A stretch of DNA of 20,207 nt from Bacteroidota bacterium. GTDB lineage: Bacteria > Bacteroidota > Bacteroidia > Sphingobacteriales > Sphingobacteriaceae. The position numbers were made by a program, and so were the translations under genes. Shown piece after piece: positions 1 through 6,485 of the stretch (position 1 is the stretch's first letter; each line of letters starts with the position of its first letter). The notes beneath the pieces are model-generated. The model worked only from the letters and a program-made list of their open reading frames with translations. It was not told the DNA's origin and did no database searches. Location of the stretch: positions 1-20,207 of the forward strand of contig JABDEQ010000049.1 in assembly GCA_013286985.1 (NCBI GenBank), given 5' to 3'.

Positions 1-253
1 AAGCTATATTGTTGGTATACGGAGCCCAGATCTGATAGGCCGGCATACCGCCAAATATCTGGTTGGTCCACAAAATTGTGGTGTCTTTCGCTTTGTAATC
101 GTTAATTTCTTTTTGTGTGGATTGGGCGCCAAGTACATCTGCCTGCCCTAAAGTTTTACCCTGAAATGCAGGAGTAAAATACAAGAAACATATCACTAAA
201 AAAATTGCTGCAATTAAAAAGTGAATGCCATTCCGCTTGAACCAGTTATTCAT
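1..253 (-). CDS. YfhO-like membrane protein, N-terminal part only
   Basis: This gene starts with ATG at 253 and runs leftward off the window, so only 84 codons are visible. The protein opens with a short basic stretch (MNNWFKRNG), then one hydrophobic segment at about residues 11-28 (a membrane anchor or uncleaved signal), then a soluble stretch with KTLGQADVLGAQ and FGGMPAYQIWAPY. This start strongly resembles the large Bacteroidota YfhO-type membrane proteins, which are multi-pass proteins of many hundred residues, thought to act in envelope glycan or lipid modification. The family call rests on the N-terminus alone and on recall of the pattern. An exact TAnnTTTG element lies about 35 bases upstream on the same strand, so the gene probably has its own promoter. 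Confidence 0.7.
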   Translation of the reverse strand, partial: MNNWFKRNGIHFLIAAIFLVICFLYFTPAFQGKTLGQADVLGAQSTQKEINDYKAKDTTILWTNQIFGGMPAYQIWAPYTNNIA

Positions 254-286
254 CTAAGTTTTATAAAGGGGATAATTTTATTTCTT

Positions 287-294
287 CAAAAATA
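287..294 (-). promoter_or_regulatory. TAnnTTTG -7 element upstream of the YfhO-like gene
   Basis: On the minus strand this reads TATTTTTG, an exact match to the Bacteroidota -7 consensus TAnnTTTG. It lies 33 bases before the ATG at 253, predicting a leader of about 30 bases. I found no convincing TTTG -33 box at the usual distance, so the call rests on the -7 element and its position. Confidence 0.45.
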
Positions 295-338
295 TAAATT
301 AGTATGGGAAAAGGAATTATAATGTGTTTATTAAAATA

Positions 339-626
339 TTATGCTCTTCCCCTGAAAAGAAAGAACACGCCAATAAGTATAACAATACTTACGAGATAGG
401 ATATTGTAATAACTTTTGTAAACTCTTCCCTGTTTCTGCGGATGGTAAAAAAGTTATAGAGTGCCAGGCCGCCTAAAACAACCCAAAAAAACCAGTTAAT
501 ATGATTTCGGGTAGTAAACAGGGCTATATTAATAGCCACAACAATAAAATTGGCAATTATTAAAAGAGTAGATTCAGGAGTATTATTATGTCTTCGGCGG
601 CGTTTATATACTTCTTCTGGCAGCAT
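339..626 (-). CDS. Small integral membrane protein, unknown function
   Basis: This 95-residue protein has a very basic N-terminus (KRRRRH at about 8-13) followed by three hydrophobic segments, at about residues 20-39, 44-60 and 71-89. The first two, with NIALF and WFFWVVLGG, loosely resemble the 2TM domain found in small Bacteroidota membrane proteins, but I would not assign it to that family on this alone. The positive-inside rule places the N-terminus in the cytoplasm. It lies five bases downstream of the DUF4834 gene on the same strand and is probably co-transcribed with it. No catalytic motif is visible. Confidence 0.7.
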   Translation of the reverse strand: MLPEEVYKRRRRHNNTPESTLLIIANFIVVAINIALFTTRNHINWFFWVVLGGLALYNFFTIRRNREEFTKVITISYLVSIVILIGVFFLFRGRA

Positions 627-631
627 AATTG

Positions 632-883
632 CTATTTTATCTCTTCGTAATCAATAAATTCGCCCTCAGAATCAGGTATTGATCCTTTTTTAGTGTCGGG
701 TTTATAATCAACTTTTATTTTGCCCACAGGTGCACTGTTGGTATAGTTTTGTTGTTGACTGTGCTGTTGTTGCGCCTTGTTTACCACTTTTTGAAAAAGC
801 ATTGGTAAAAAAATACGGGCAAGTGTCCTTAAAACGTAGATGACCAAAATGACCATCAAAAGGAAATCCAATAATTCTCCCAT
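632..883 (-). CDS. DUF4834 family small membrane protein
   Basis: This 83-residue protein has one N-terminal membrane segment (about residues 5-25), a short amphipathic basic region, a glutamine-rich linker (about 38-46), a lysine-containing middle, and an acidic end that finishes in EGEFIDYEEIK. A single membrane span with a tail ending in a G-E-[FY]-[IV]-D-Y-E-E motif is characteristic of DUF4834, a Bacteroidota family of unknown function. The ATG at 883 is preceded by an exact TAnnTTTG element. It is the first gene of a probable two-gene transcript with the three-span membrane protein just downstream. The function is not known. Confidence 0.8.
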   Translation of the reverse strand: MGELLDFLLMVILVIYVLRTLARIFLPMLFQKVVNKAQQQHSQQQNYTNSAPVGKIKVDYKPDTKKGSIPDSEGEFIDYEEIK

Positions 884-902
884 TTTGTAAAAAATTAGCC
901 TG

Positions 903-910
903 CAAATATA
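903..910 (-). promoter_or_regulatory. TAnnTTTG -7 element upstream of the DUF4834 gene
   Basis: On the minus strand this reads TATATTTG followed by CAGG. It is an exact match to the Bacteroidota -7 consensus, 19 bases before the ATG at 883. The predicted transcript would have a leader of about 15 bases and cover both small membrane protein genes. No clear -33 box is seen. Confidence 0.5.
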
Positions 911-1031
911 ATATTATAACGGCAAAAATGTTTTGTTATGATTTTGCGTTAATTATCGACAAATTATTTGCGGGTTTTGTTACAAGTAAAATCTATTCAT
1001 GATCTGAAAATGACAATAGGGCAATAGTTTA

Positions 1032-3056
1032 TCAAAATTTCTCTTCCATCATTTTTTCAAGGGCAAACATTTCATCACGCAATTTGGCTGCCAGTAAAAA
1101 GTCCATGTTTTTGGCGGCGGCAAGCATCTCTTTTTTGGTGTTTTCGATTGATTTCTTTAAATCGGGCTTGGTCATGTACTGAACAATAGGATCTGCCGCC
1201 AGTGAGGCGGTGTCCATTTCTACATAAGCCTTTTGTACGCCTCCCTTAAAGTCAACCACCGAGGTTTGTTCAATAATCTCACTTTTTGTCTTACCAACAG
1301 TTCTGGGAGTGATGCCATGTTCGGTATTATATTTTATCTGAATATCCCGACGACGATTAGTTTCATCCATCGTGATCTGCATCGAATCGGTAATCTTATC
1401 TGCATACATAATAACTCTTCCCCGGTCATTCCTTGCAGCACGGCCAATGGTTTGTATCAGCGAACGTTCTGAACGCAGGAATCCTTCTTTATCGGCATCT
1501 AAAATAGCTACCAGAGATACTTCGGGTAAGTCCAGGCCTTCGCGCAGCAGGTTAATACCTATCAATACGTCAAATTCACCCAAACGTAAACCTCTTAAAA
1601 TTTCTACCCGTTCCAGGGTTTTTACTTCTGAGTGAATGTAGCGACACTTAATACCCAGCCTATCCATGTATTTAGCCAATTCTTCGGCCATGCGTTTGGT
1701 TAAGGTAGTTACCAATATACGGTCGCCCATTTTTATGGTTTTATCCACTTCATCCAGCAGATCATCAACCTGGTTAATTACCGGGCGGATGTCAATCACC
1801 GGGTCAAGTAACCCGGTAGGACGGATTACCTGTTCAACTACCACACCGCCTGATTTTTCTAATTCAAAATCGCCTGGAGTAGCACTTACATAAATAGTTT
1901 GTGGTGCCAGTCCCTCAAATTCCTGGAAATTTAATGGACGGTTATCCATTGCAGCAGGCAAACGGAACCCGTATTCAACCAATGATATTTTACGCGAACG
2001 GTCACCGCCGTACATCGCCCTGATCTGCCCTACGGTTACGTGGCTCTCGTCAATCACCATCAGGTAATCATCGGGGAAATAATCCAGCAAACAGAACGGC
2101 CTTGCTCCGGGTTGGCGGCCATCAAAAAAACGCGAATAATTTTCAATACCTGAGCAATAGCCCAGTTCGCGTATCATTTCTAAATCGTAATTAACCCTTT
2201 CTTCCAGGCGCTTGGCTTCGAGGAACCTGCCGTCACTAATAAATTGTTTTTTTCGCGTTTCCAGCTCTTCCTGTATGGCCCATATAGATTGGGTGAAGCG
2301 TTCGCGCGGAGCAACATATAAAGTAGCAGGGAACAGTACCATGTGCGTCATTTTCTCCATGGTTTTCCCGGTGGTAACATCAAAAGTGGTTAACTCTTCA
2401 ATATCATCCCCGAAGAACGAAACCCGGTAAGCATGATCCATATAAGCCGGAAAAATATCTACAATATCGCCCTTTACCCTAAAGGTACCGCGTTTAAAGT
2501 CGGCTGTAGTACGTGAGTAAAGAATCTCAACCAGCCTATGCAAAAAGGCATTACGACTAATGCGGGTGCCCACAGCAAAACGGAATACCGAATCTTTAAA
2601 GTCATCCGGGTTTCCCATACCATAAATGCAGGATATGGACGAAACAACAATCACATCCCGCCGCCCCGACATTAATGCCGATGTTGTACGTAGTCTTAGC
2701 TTTTCAATCTCTTCGTTTATTTGCAGGTCCTTTTCAATATAGGTATTAGTAGTAGGTATAAAGGCCTCGGGCTGATAATAATCATAATACGAAACAAAAT
2801 AGTTTACCGCATTATCCGGAAAAAACTGTTTAAACTCGCCATATAATTGTGCCGCCAGTGTTTTGTTATGGCTTAATATCAGCGTAGGCTTTTGTGTTTG
2901 CGCTATCACATTGGCAATGGTAAAAGTTTTACCCGAACCGGTTACACCAAGCAGGGTTTGAAACGGATCGTTATTATTTACGCCCTCAACCAGTTGCCTT
3001 ATGGCTTCGGGCTGGTCGCCGGTGGGTTGATATTGAGAGGTGATGTTGAAATCCAT
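1032..3056 (-). CDS. uvrB: Excinuclease ABC subunit B (UvrB)
   Basis: UvrB is the damage-verifying, helicase-like subunit of nucleotide excision repair. It loads from UvrA onto DNA, then recruits UvrC for dual incision. At 674 residues it has the family's full length. Visible motifs are Walker A GVTGSGKT (37-44), the damage-clamping beta-hairpin region YYDYYQPEA (90-98), DESH of motif II (336-339), SATP of motif III (391-394), motif VI QTIGRAARN (535-543), and a C-terminal UVR domain that contacts UvrC (about 632-667, including LLAAKLRDEM). The start MDFNITSQYQPTGDQP matches the family N-terminus. It is transcribed away from upp, with a 237-base spacer between. Other excision genes are not in the window, which is normal because uvr genes are usually scattered. 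Confidence 0.98.
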   Translation of the reverse strand: MDFNITSQYQPTGDQPEAIRQLVEGVNNNDPFQTLLGVTGSGKTFTIANVIAQTQKPTLILSHNKTLAAQLYGEFKQFFPDNAVNYFVSYYDYYQPEAFIPTTNTYIEKDLQINEEIEKLRLRTTSALMSGRRDVIVVSSISCIYGMGNPDDFKDSVFRFAVGTRISRNAFLHRLVEILYSRTTADFKRGTFRVKGDIVDIFPAYMDHAYRVSFFGDDIEELTTFDVTTGKTMEKMTHMVLFPATLYVAPRERFTQSIWAIQEELETRKKQFISDGRFLEAKRLEERVNYDLEMIRELGYCSGIENYSRFFDGRQPGARPFCLLDYFPDDYLMVIDESHVTVGQIRAMYGGDRSRKISLVEYGFRLPAAMDNRPLNFQEFEGLAPQTIYVSATPGDFELEKSGGVVVEQVIRPTGLLDPVIDIRPVINQVDDLLDEVDKTIKMGDRILVTTLTKRMAEELAKYMDRLGIKCRYIHSEVKTLERVEILRGLRLGEFDVLIGINLLREGLDLPEVSLVAILDADKEGFLRSERSLIQTIGRAARNDRGRVIMYADKITDSMQITMDETNRRRDIQIKYNTEHGITPRTVGKTKSEIIEQTSVVDFKGGVQKAYVEMDTASLAADPIVQYMTKPDLKKSIENTKKEMLAAAKNMDFLLAAKLRDEMFALEKMMEEKF

Positions 3057-3161
3057 AGAATATGTAAAAATACGAATTAGTGATTAGAGTTTGGAGTTTA
3101 GCAATTAGTTTGTCTAATTTCCCTTTTTCATTAATCAAAAATATAAACAGACAGTGACAAC

Positions 3162-3187
3162 GTTATGTCAGCAGGGTTATGTCAGCA
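3162..3187. repeat. Tandem 12-bp direct repeat in the uvrB-upp spacer
   Basis: GTTATGTCAGCA occurs twice, at 3162-3173 and 3176-3187, separated by GG (14-base period). The first copy also forms the right side of an imperfect dyad with TGACA just upstream (TGACA, six bases, TGTCA). Two identical copies at that period between divergent genes could be an operator, or a chance tandem duplication. Apart from this, the 237-base spacer shows no gene or terminator. Confidence 0.5.
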
Positions 3188-3293
3188 TAAATTATTGTAG
3201 ATTTATTGTTAATTAACATCCAATTGACAAATTTTACGGTGGATTTGTTTTTGATTGAATTTTAGACCCGGTCTCATATCTCATATCTGAATT

Positions 3294-3938
3294 ATGATCT
3301 TTATCCTCAATAAAACTAATACCATTGCCAACACGTTTCTGGCCGAATTGCGTGATGTTAATATTCAGCAGGATAAAGCGCGCTTTCGTACCAATCAGGA
3401 AAAACTTGGCCAGATACTGGCTTATGAAATAAGTAAAACACTAAAATATACCGAAAAGGAAGTACAAACACCCCTTGGTTTCGCCAATGTTGGGCTACCT
3501 GCCGAGTCGCCGGTTATAGGAACCATACTACGCGCCGGATTGCCATTTCAACAAGGTTTTCTGAATTATTTTGATCAGTCGGCCGCTTTGTTTGCCACGG
3601 CATATCGTAAGATTAAAAAGACAGGCGCTTTTATTATTAATATCGATCATATTTCATCGCCCAATTTGGATGGCAAAATATTGATTATGTGCGATACGAT
3701 GTTGGCAACGGGTCAAAGCATAGTGCAGGTTTGTAAGGAGATAATTGCCCAGTACGATATTAAAGAGCTGCACATCGCTGCCGTTATTGCCAGTACCGAA
3801 GGCATTGCCCATGTGCGTGCCAATTTACCCAAAGCAAAATTATGGCTCTGTGCAGTTGATGAAGAAATGACCAGTAAAGCCTATATCGTGCCCGGCCTGG
3901 GTGACGCAGGTGATTTGGCGTTTGGAGAGAAAGCGTGA
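3294..3938 (+). CDS. upp: Uracil phosphoribosyltransferase
   Basis: Upp converts uracil and PRPP into UMP plus pyrophosphate in cytosolic pyrimidine salvage. At 214 residues it has the normal length. Visible signatures are ILRAGLP (78-84), the PRPP-binding loop CDTMLATGQS (133-142), and the uracil-binding segment YIVPGLGDAGD (197-207) near the C-terminus. Compared with the classical loop DPMLATGGS, this one has T for P and Q for the second G. I take these as lineage variation because the remaining motifs are intact. It is followed by a foldback repeat and yjjG, a nucleotidase for pyrimidine monophosphates. This is a plausible functional pairing, since Upp can also activate non-canonical uracil analogues. 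The ATG at 3294 gives the family-like start MIFILNKTNTIANTFL. Confidence 0.95.
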   Translation: MIFILNKTNTIANTFLAELRDVNIQQDKARFRTNQEKLGQILAYEISKTLKYTEKEVQTPLGFANVGLPAESPVIGTILRAGLPFQQGFLNYFDQSAALFATAYRKIKKTGAFIINIDHISSPNLDGKILIMCDTMLATGQSIVQVCKEIIAQYDIKELHIAAVIASTEGIAHVRANLPKAKLWLCAVDEEMTSKAYIVPGLGDAGDLAFGEKA

Positions 3939-3944
3939 AGATAG

Positions 3945-4048
3945 ATTTCGGAATTCGGATGTTCGATTTCGAATTTGAAAAGTTTAATTTTGCCTCCGAA
4001 AATTAAGCCGTATAATATATCCGAAATGGAACATCCGAAATCCGAAAT
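3945..4048. repeat. Foldback inverted repeat spanning the upp-yjjG junction
   Basis: The left arm 3945-3971 and right arm 4022-4048 are complementary at 25 of 27 positions, with 50 bases between them. The arms themselves consist of roughly 7-base echoes of TTCGGAT / ATCCGAA. The right arm lies inside the start of yjjG, and one of the two arm mismatches is position 4028, the third base of the proposed ATG start. The copy looks like a small repeat element or a strong RNA hairpin between two co-oriented genes. Whether other copies exist in the genome cannot be seen here. Confidence 0.75.
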
Positions 4049-4742
4049 AAAAAGCTACCGCCATGTTTTCTTTGACCTTGACCATACCATTTGGGATTTT
4101 GATAAAAATGCAGAGGAAACTTTATACGAACTGTATGATATTTATAGGTTAAATGAAATAGGCCTGCCATCGCCAGCCATTTTTATCGAAACCTATACCC
4201 GCAACAACCATCAGCTTTGGGCCGAATATCATACCGGAAAAATTACCAAAACAGAGCTTCGCGAAACCCGTTTCAGGCGCACTTTTTTAGAGCTTGGCCT
4301 GCATCCGGATGTTATCCCGCTGGCTTTTGAGGACGATTATGTGAAGCTTTGCCCAACAAAAACCAATTTGTTTCCGCATGCGCATGAAACATTGCGATAT
4401 CTTAAAGGCAAATACAAGCTGCATTTAATATCCAACGGATTTAAAGAAGCATCGACCTTAAAAATAGGAAACACCAATATAGGCAGATACTTTGAGCATG
4501 TTATTATTTCGGAAATTGTTGGCTTTAATAAACCCGATAAAGCCATATTTGAACATGCCCTTAATTTGGCCGGAGCGACGAAAGATGAAAGCCTGATGAT
4601 TGGAGATAGCCTGGAGGCTGATGTTTATGGCGCGTTGAATTTTGGTATGGATGCTATTTATTTTAACCCTTTTAATGCCCCTAAACCGGATGATGTGCCT
4701 TTGCAGATTACTCATTTAAAAGAACTAACTTTAATATTATGA
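4026..4742 (+). CDS. yjjG: HAD-family pyrimidine nucleotidase, YjjG type
   Basis: YjjG-type nucleotidases dephosphorylate UMP, dUMP and non-canonical pyrimidine monophosphates, keeping base analogues out of DNA. From the ATG at 4026 the protein has 238 residues. Haloacid dehalogenase motifs are all visible: motif I FFDLDHT with nucleophile D17 and D19, motif II at S136 (ISNG), motif III K169 (NKP), motif IV GDSLEAD with D194 and D199. The helical cap lies between about residues 28 and 120. The frame is also open upstream to a TTG at 3975, but I prefer 4026 because family members begin just before the FFDLDHT strand. Even so, about the first eight residues (MEHPKSEI) come from the right arm of a foldback repeat. 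The stop overlaps the next start (ATGA). Confidence 0.88.
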   Translation: MEHPKSEIKSYRHVFFDLDHTIWDFDKNAEETLYELYDIYRLNEIGLPSPAIFIETYTRNNHQLWAEYHTGKITKTELRETRFRRTFLELGLHPDVIPLAFEDDYVKLCPTKTNLFPHAHETLRYLKGKYKLHLISNGFKEASTLKIGNTNIGRYFEHVIISEIVGFNKPDKAIFEHALNLAGATKDESLMIGDSLEADVYGALNFGMDAIYFNPFNAPKPDDVPLQITHLKELTLIL

Positions 4743-5260
4743 ACATAGCTAAGGAACGTAGGGCAATTGATGACGCACTAGATAGTTACCGCAGTCAATT
4801 GGATACTATTCCTGATGATATGTTTACCCTTACTCCGCCTGATGGGGGATGGTCATATGCTGAGGTCTATTCACACATTTTGCAGGCTACACTCGGATCA
4901 CTAATTGCTTTGGAGCGTTGCACACATGATAACTGCAAACCAACTAAGGATGGGTTAAATCTTTTTGGAAAAATCATGCTGTTTACCGGCGTGTTTCCAA
5001 GGGTTAAAATGCCCGAAAAGGTGGGTACAAAGATGCCCGCAGTTAAAATAGATAAGGAGGAAGCGCGAAACTTAATTGTAAAATGTCGCATGCGCCTGGA
5101 TGAAATAACGCCGCTTATAAAAAAGTCATCGCCTGCTTCGCGTCATAAACATCCGCGCCTGGGTATGCTAAATGCAAAACAATGGTTAAAGTTTATAAGG
5201 ATTCATCTAAAACATCATTTAAAGCAACTGGACAGGGTTGGCAAAAAAATTTCAAAATAA
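4739..5260 (+). CDS. DinB-like four-helix metalloprotein
   Basis: This 173-residue protein has the pattern of the DinB/YfiT-like superfamily: four-helix proteins that usually bind a divalent metal with three histidines, some of them thiol-dependent enzymes. Candidate ligands are H46 in YSHILQ and H156 with H159 or H160 in the last helix (IHLKHHLKQL). The segment PPDGGWSYAEVYSHIL (about 33-48) matches the usual W-S-x-x-E-[IV]-x-x-H-[IL] signature of the group. The start overlaps the yjjG stop by four bases, so the two are translationally coupled. The substrate is unknown, and the link to pyrimidine salvage is only contextual. The region after H63 is longer than in minimal DinB proteins. Confidence 0.8.
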   Translation: MNIAKERRAIDDALDSYRSQLDTIPDDMFTLTPPDGGWSYAEVYSHILQATLGSLIALERCTHDNCKPTKDGLNLFGKIMLFTGVFPRVKMPEKVGTKMPAVKIDKEEARNLIVKCRMRLDEITPLIKKSSPASRHKHPRLGMLNAKQWLKFIRIHLKHHLKQLDRVGKKISK

Positions 5261-5336
5261 ATGAAACCTTTTACATTTAATGAAGTCTTAACATTAAAAT
5301 AATCTGATTGGCAGATATTTGTAAAAATTGTACAAG

Positions 5337-5447
5337 ATGCATTTTGAGTTTGCTTACATGATCGTAGTTGGGTTGCTGTCGCTTGTTGGCGTATTTTATC
5401 TCAGCCCATTTGAATTAAAAGTTAATGACGACGACGAGGAAGAATAA
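5337..5447 (+). CDS. Candidate 36-residue membrane protein with acidic tail
   Basis: A 36-codon ORF from ATG 5337 to TAA 5447 encodes one clear hydrophobic segment (about residues 5-24, with MIVVGLLSLVGVFYL) followed by SPFELKVN and a run of six acidic residues, DDDEEE, at the end. This hydrophobic-then-acidic layout is unlikely to arise by chance in an AT-rich spacer. It sits alone between the DinB-like gene and the LpxH-like gene, on the same strand as both. I do not recognise a family. It is not CcoS-like, because the conserved features of that assembly protein are missing. A second in-frame ATG at codon 8 would cut the membrane segment short, so the first ATG is preferred. Confidence 0.5.
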   Translation: MHFEFAYMIVVGLLSLVGVFYLSPFELKVNDDDEEE

Positions 5448-5475
5448 TCGTTGCCCTTCTGTTTTTCTAATATTT

Positions 5476-5499
5476 TACTGGTATAATAACTTACCGGTA
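5476..5499. promoter_or_regulatory. Paired TACYGGTA palindromes, possible operator
   Basis: TACTGGTA (5476-5483) and TACCGGTA (5492-5499) lie 16 bases apart, start to start. The second is a perfect palindrome and the first differs by one base. They sit 24 bases before the start of the LpxH-like gene. Two matched dyads at short spacing just ahead of a gene could be a repressor site or a small hairpin. No regulator can be named. Confidence 0.35.
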
Positions 5500-5522
5500 G
5501 TATCAATCTCCCCCCAATTTTA

Positions 5523-6377
5523 ATGGCCAAGCGCGAAGTAGACATTGTAGTTATATCCGATGTGCATTTAGGCACCTATGGATGTCATGCTAAAGAACTG
5601 CTTAAGTATTTAAAGAGCATAAAACCTAAAATCCTTATTTTAAATGGCGATATAATTGATATATGGCAGTTTAGCAAATCGTACTGGCCCGAAGCACACA
5701 TGAAAGTGGTGCGCCGTATTTTAAAATTTGTTACCGATGGCATCCCGGTTTACTATTTAACCGGCAACCACGACGAAATGCTCCGTAAGTTTACCGATTT
5801 TAACCTGGGCTCTTTTCAGCTGTTGGATAAAATTGTACTCAATATTGATGGTAAAAAAGCCTGGATATTTCATGGTGATGTATTTGATGTTACCATGCAG
5901 CATTCCAAATGGCTGGCCAAATTAGGGGCCGTAGGTTATGACACGCTTATTTTGATCAATAGCTTTACCAACTGGCTATTAACATCATTTGGCAGACAAA
6001 AGATGAGCTTTTCGCAAAAGGTAAAGGCACGCTTTAAAGAGGCTGTTAAGTTTATTAATCAGTTTGAACAAACGGCAGCCGATCTGGCTGTTGATAAAAA
6101 CTATCAGTACGTTATTTGTGGCCATATTCACCATGCCGAAATAAGGGAAATGGAATCGACTGATAAAACGGGATCTGTACTATATTTAAACTCAGGTGAT
6201 TGGGTAGAGAGCCTTAGCGCGCTTGAATACAATAATGGCGACTGGAAGATTTTCAAATACAGCCCTGATGATTTTAAAAGTGATGTAGACGAGGATGATA
6301 AAACCGATGCCGAAGATCTTGACGCTAAACTGGACGTTAAAATTCTATTCGAAAGATTTAAACAGGAGCCCGGATAA
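5523..6377 (+). CDS. LpxH-like metallophosphoesterase
   Basis: This is a calcineurin-like phosphoesterase of the UDP-2,3-diacylglucosamine diphosphatase group. LpxH cleaves UDP-2,3-diacylglucosamine to lipid X and UMP at the inner face of the inner membrane in lipid A synthesis. All metal motifs are present: SDVHLG (D13, H15), NGDIID (D43), GNHDE (N82-H84 region), FHGD (H117), and GHIHHAE (H201, H203), followed by LNSGDW. At 284 residues it is longer than E. coli LpxH, with an acidic, aspartate-rich tail after about residue 250. This family contains several paralogous lines in Bacteroidota, so whether it is the true LpxH or acts on another lipid is open. It precedes a glycosyltransferase gene, which supports an envelope lipid role. 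Confidence 0.8.
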   Translation: MAKREVDIVVISDVHLGTYGCHAKELLKYLKSIKPKILILNGDIIDIWQFSKSYWPEAHMKVVRRILKFVTDGIPVYYLTGNHDEMLRKFTDFNLGSFQLLDKIVLNIDGKKAWIFHGDVFDVTMQHSKWLAKLGAVGYDTLILINSFTNWLLTSFGRQKMSFSQKVKARFKEAVKFINQFEQTAADLAVDKNYQYVICGHIHHAEIREMESTDKTGSVLYLNSGDWVESLSALEYNNGDWKIFKYSPDDFKSDVDEDDKTDAEDLDAKLDVKILFERFKQEPG

Positions 6378-6394
6378 TCGCACACTAACCCGCT

Positions 6395-6402
6395 TATATT
6401 TG
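6395..6402 (+). promoter_or_regulatory. TAnnTTTG -7 element upstream of the glycosyltransferase
   Basis: TATATTTG is an exact match to the Bacteroidota -7 consensus in the 108-base gap before the glycosyltransferase, predicting a leader of about 80 bases. No matching -33 box was seen. It suggests the glycosyltransferase can be transcribed separately from the LpxH-like gene. Confidence 0.35.
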
Positions 6403-6485
6403 AATTTTAACTCAATTGTTTAAATAGAACTTTTTATCAACAAATTTTCTGTTTAACGCATTCAACTTACTACCTTTCAGCAATT

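Noticed and set aside
3975..4025. Upstream extension of yjjG to a TTG start.
   Set aside because: It adds 17 residues with no family counterpart, and an ATG closer to the conserved FFDLDHT strand is available at 4026. It is kept as the alternative start in the foldback-repeat finding.
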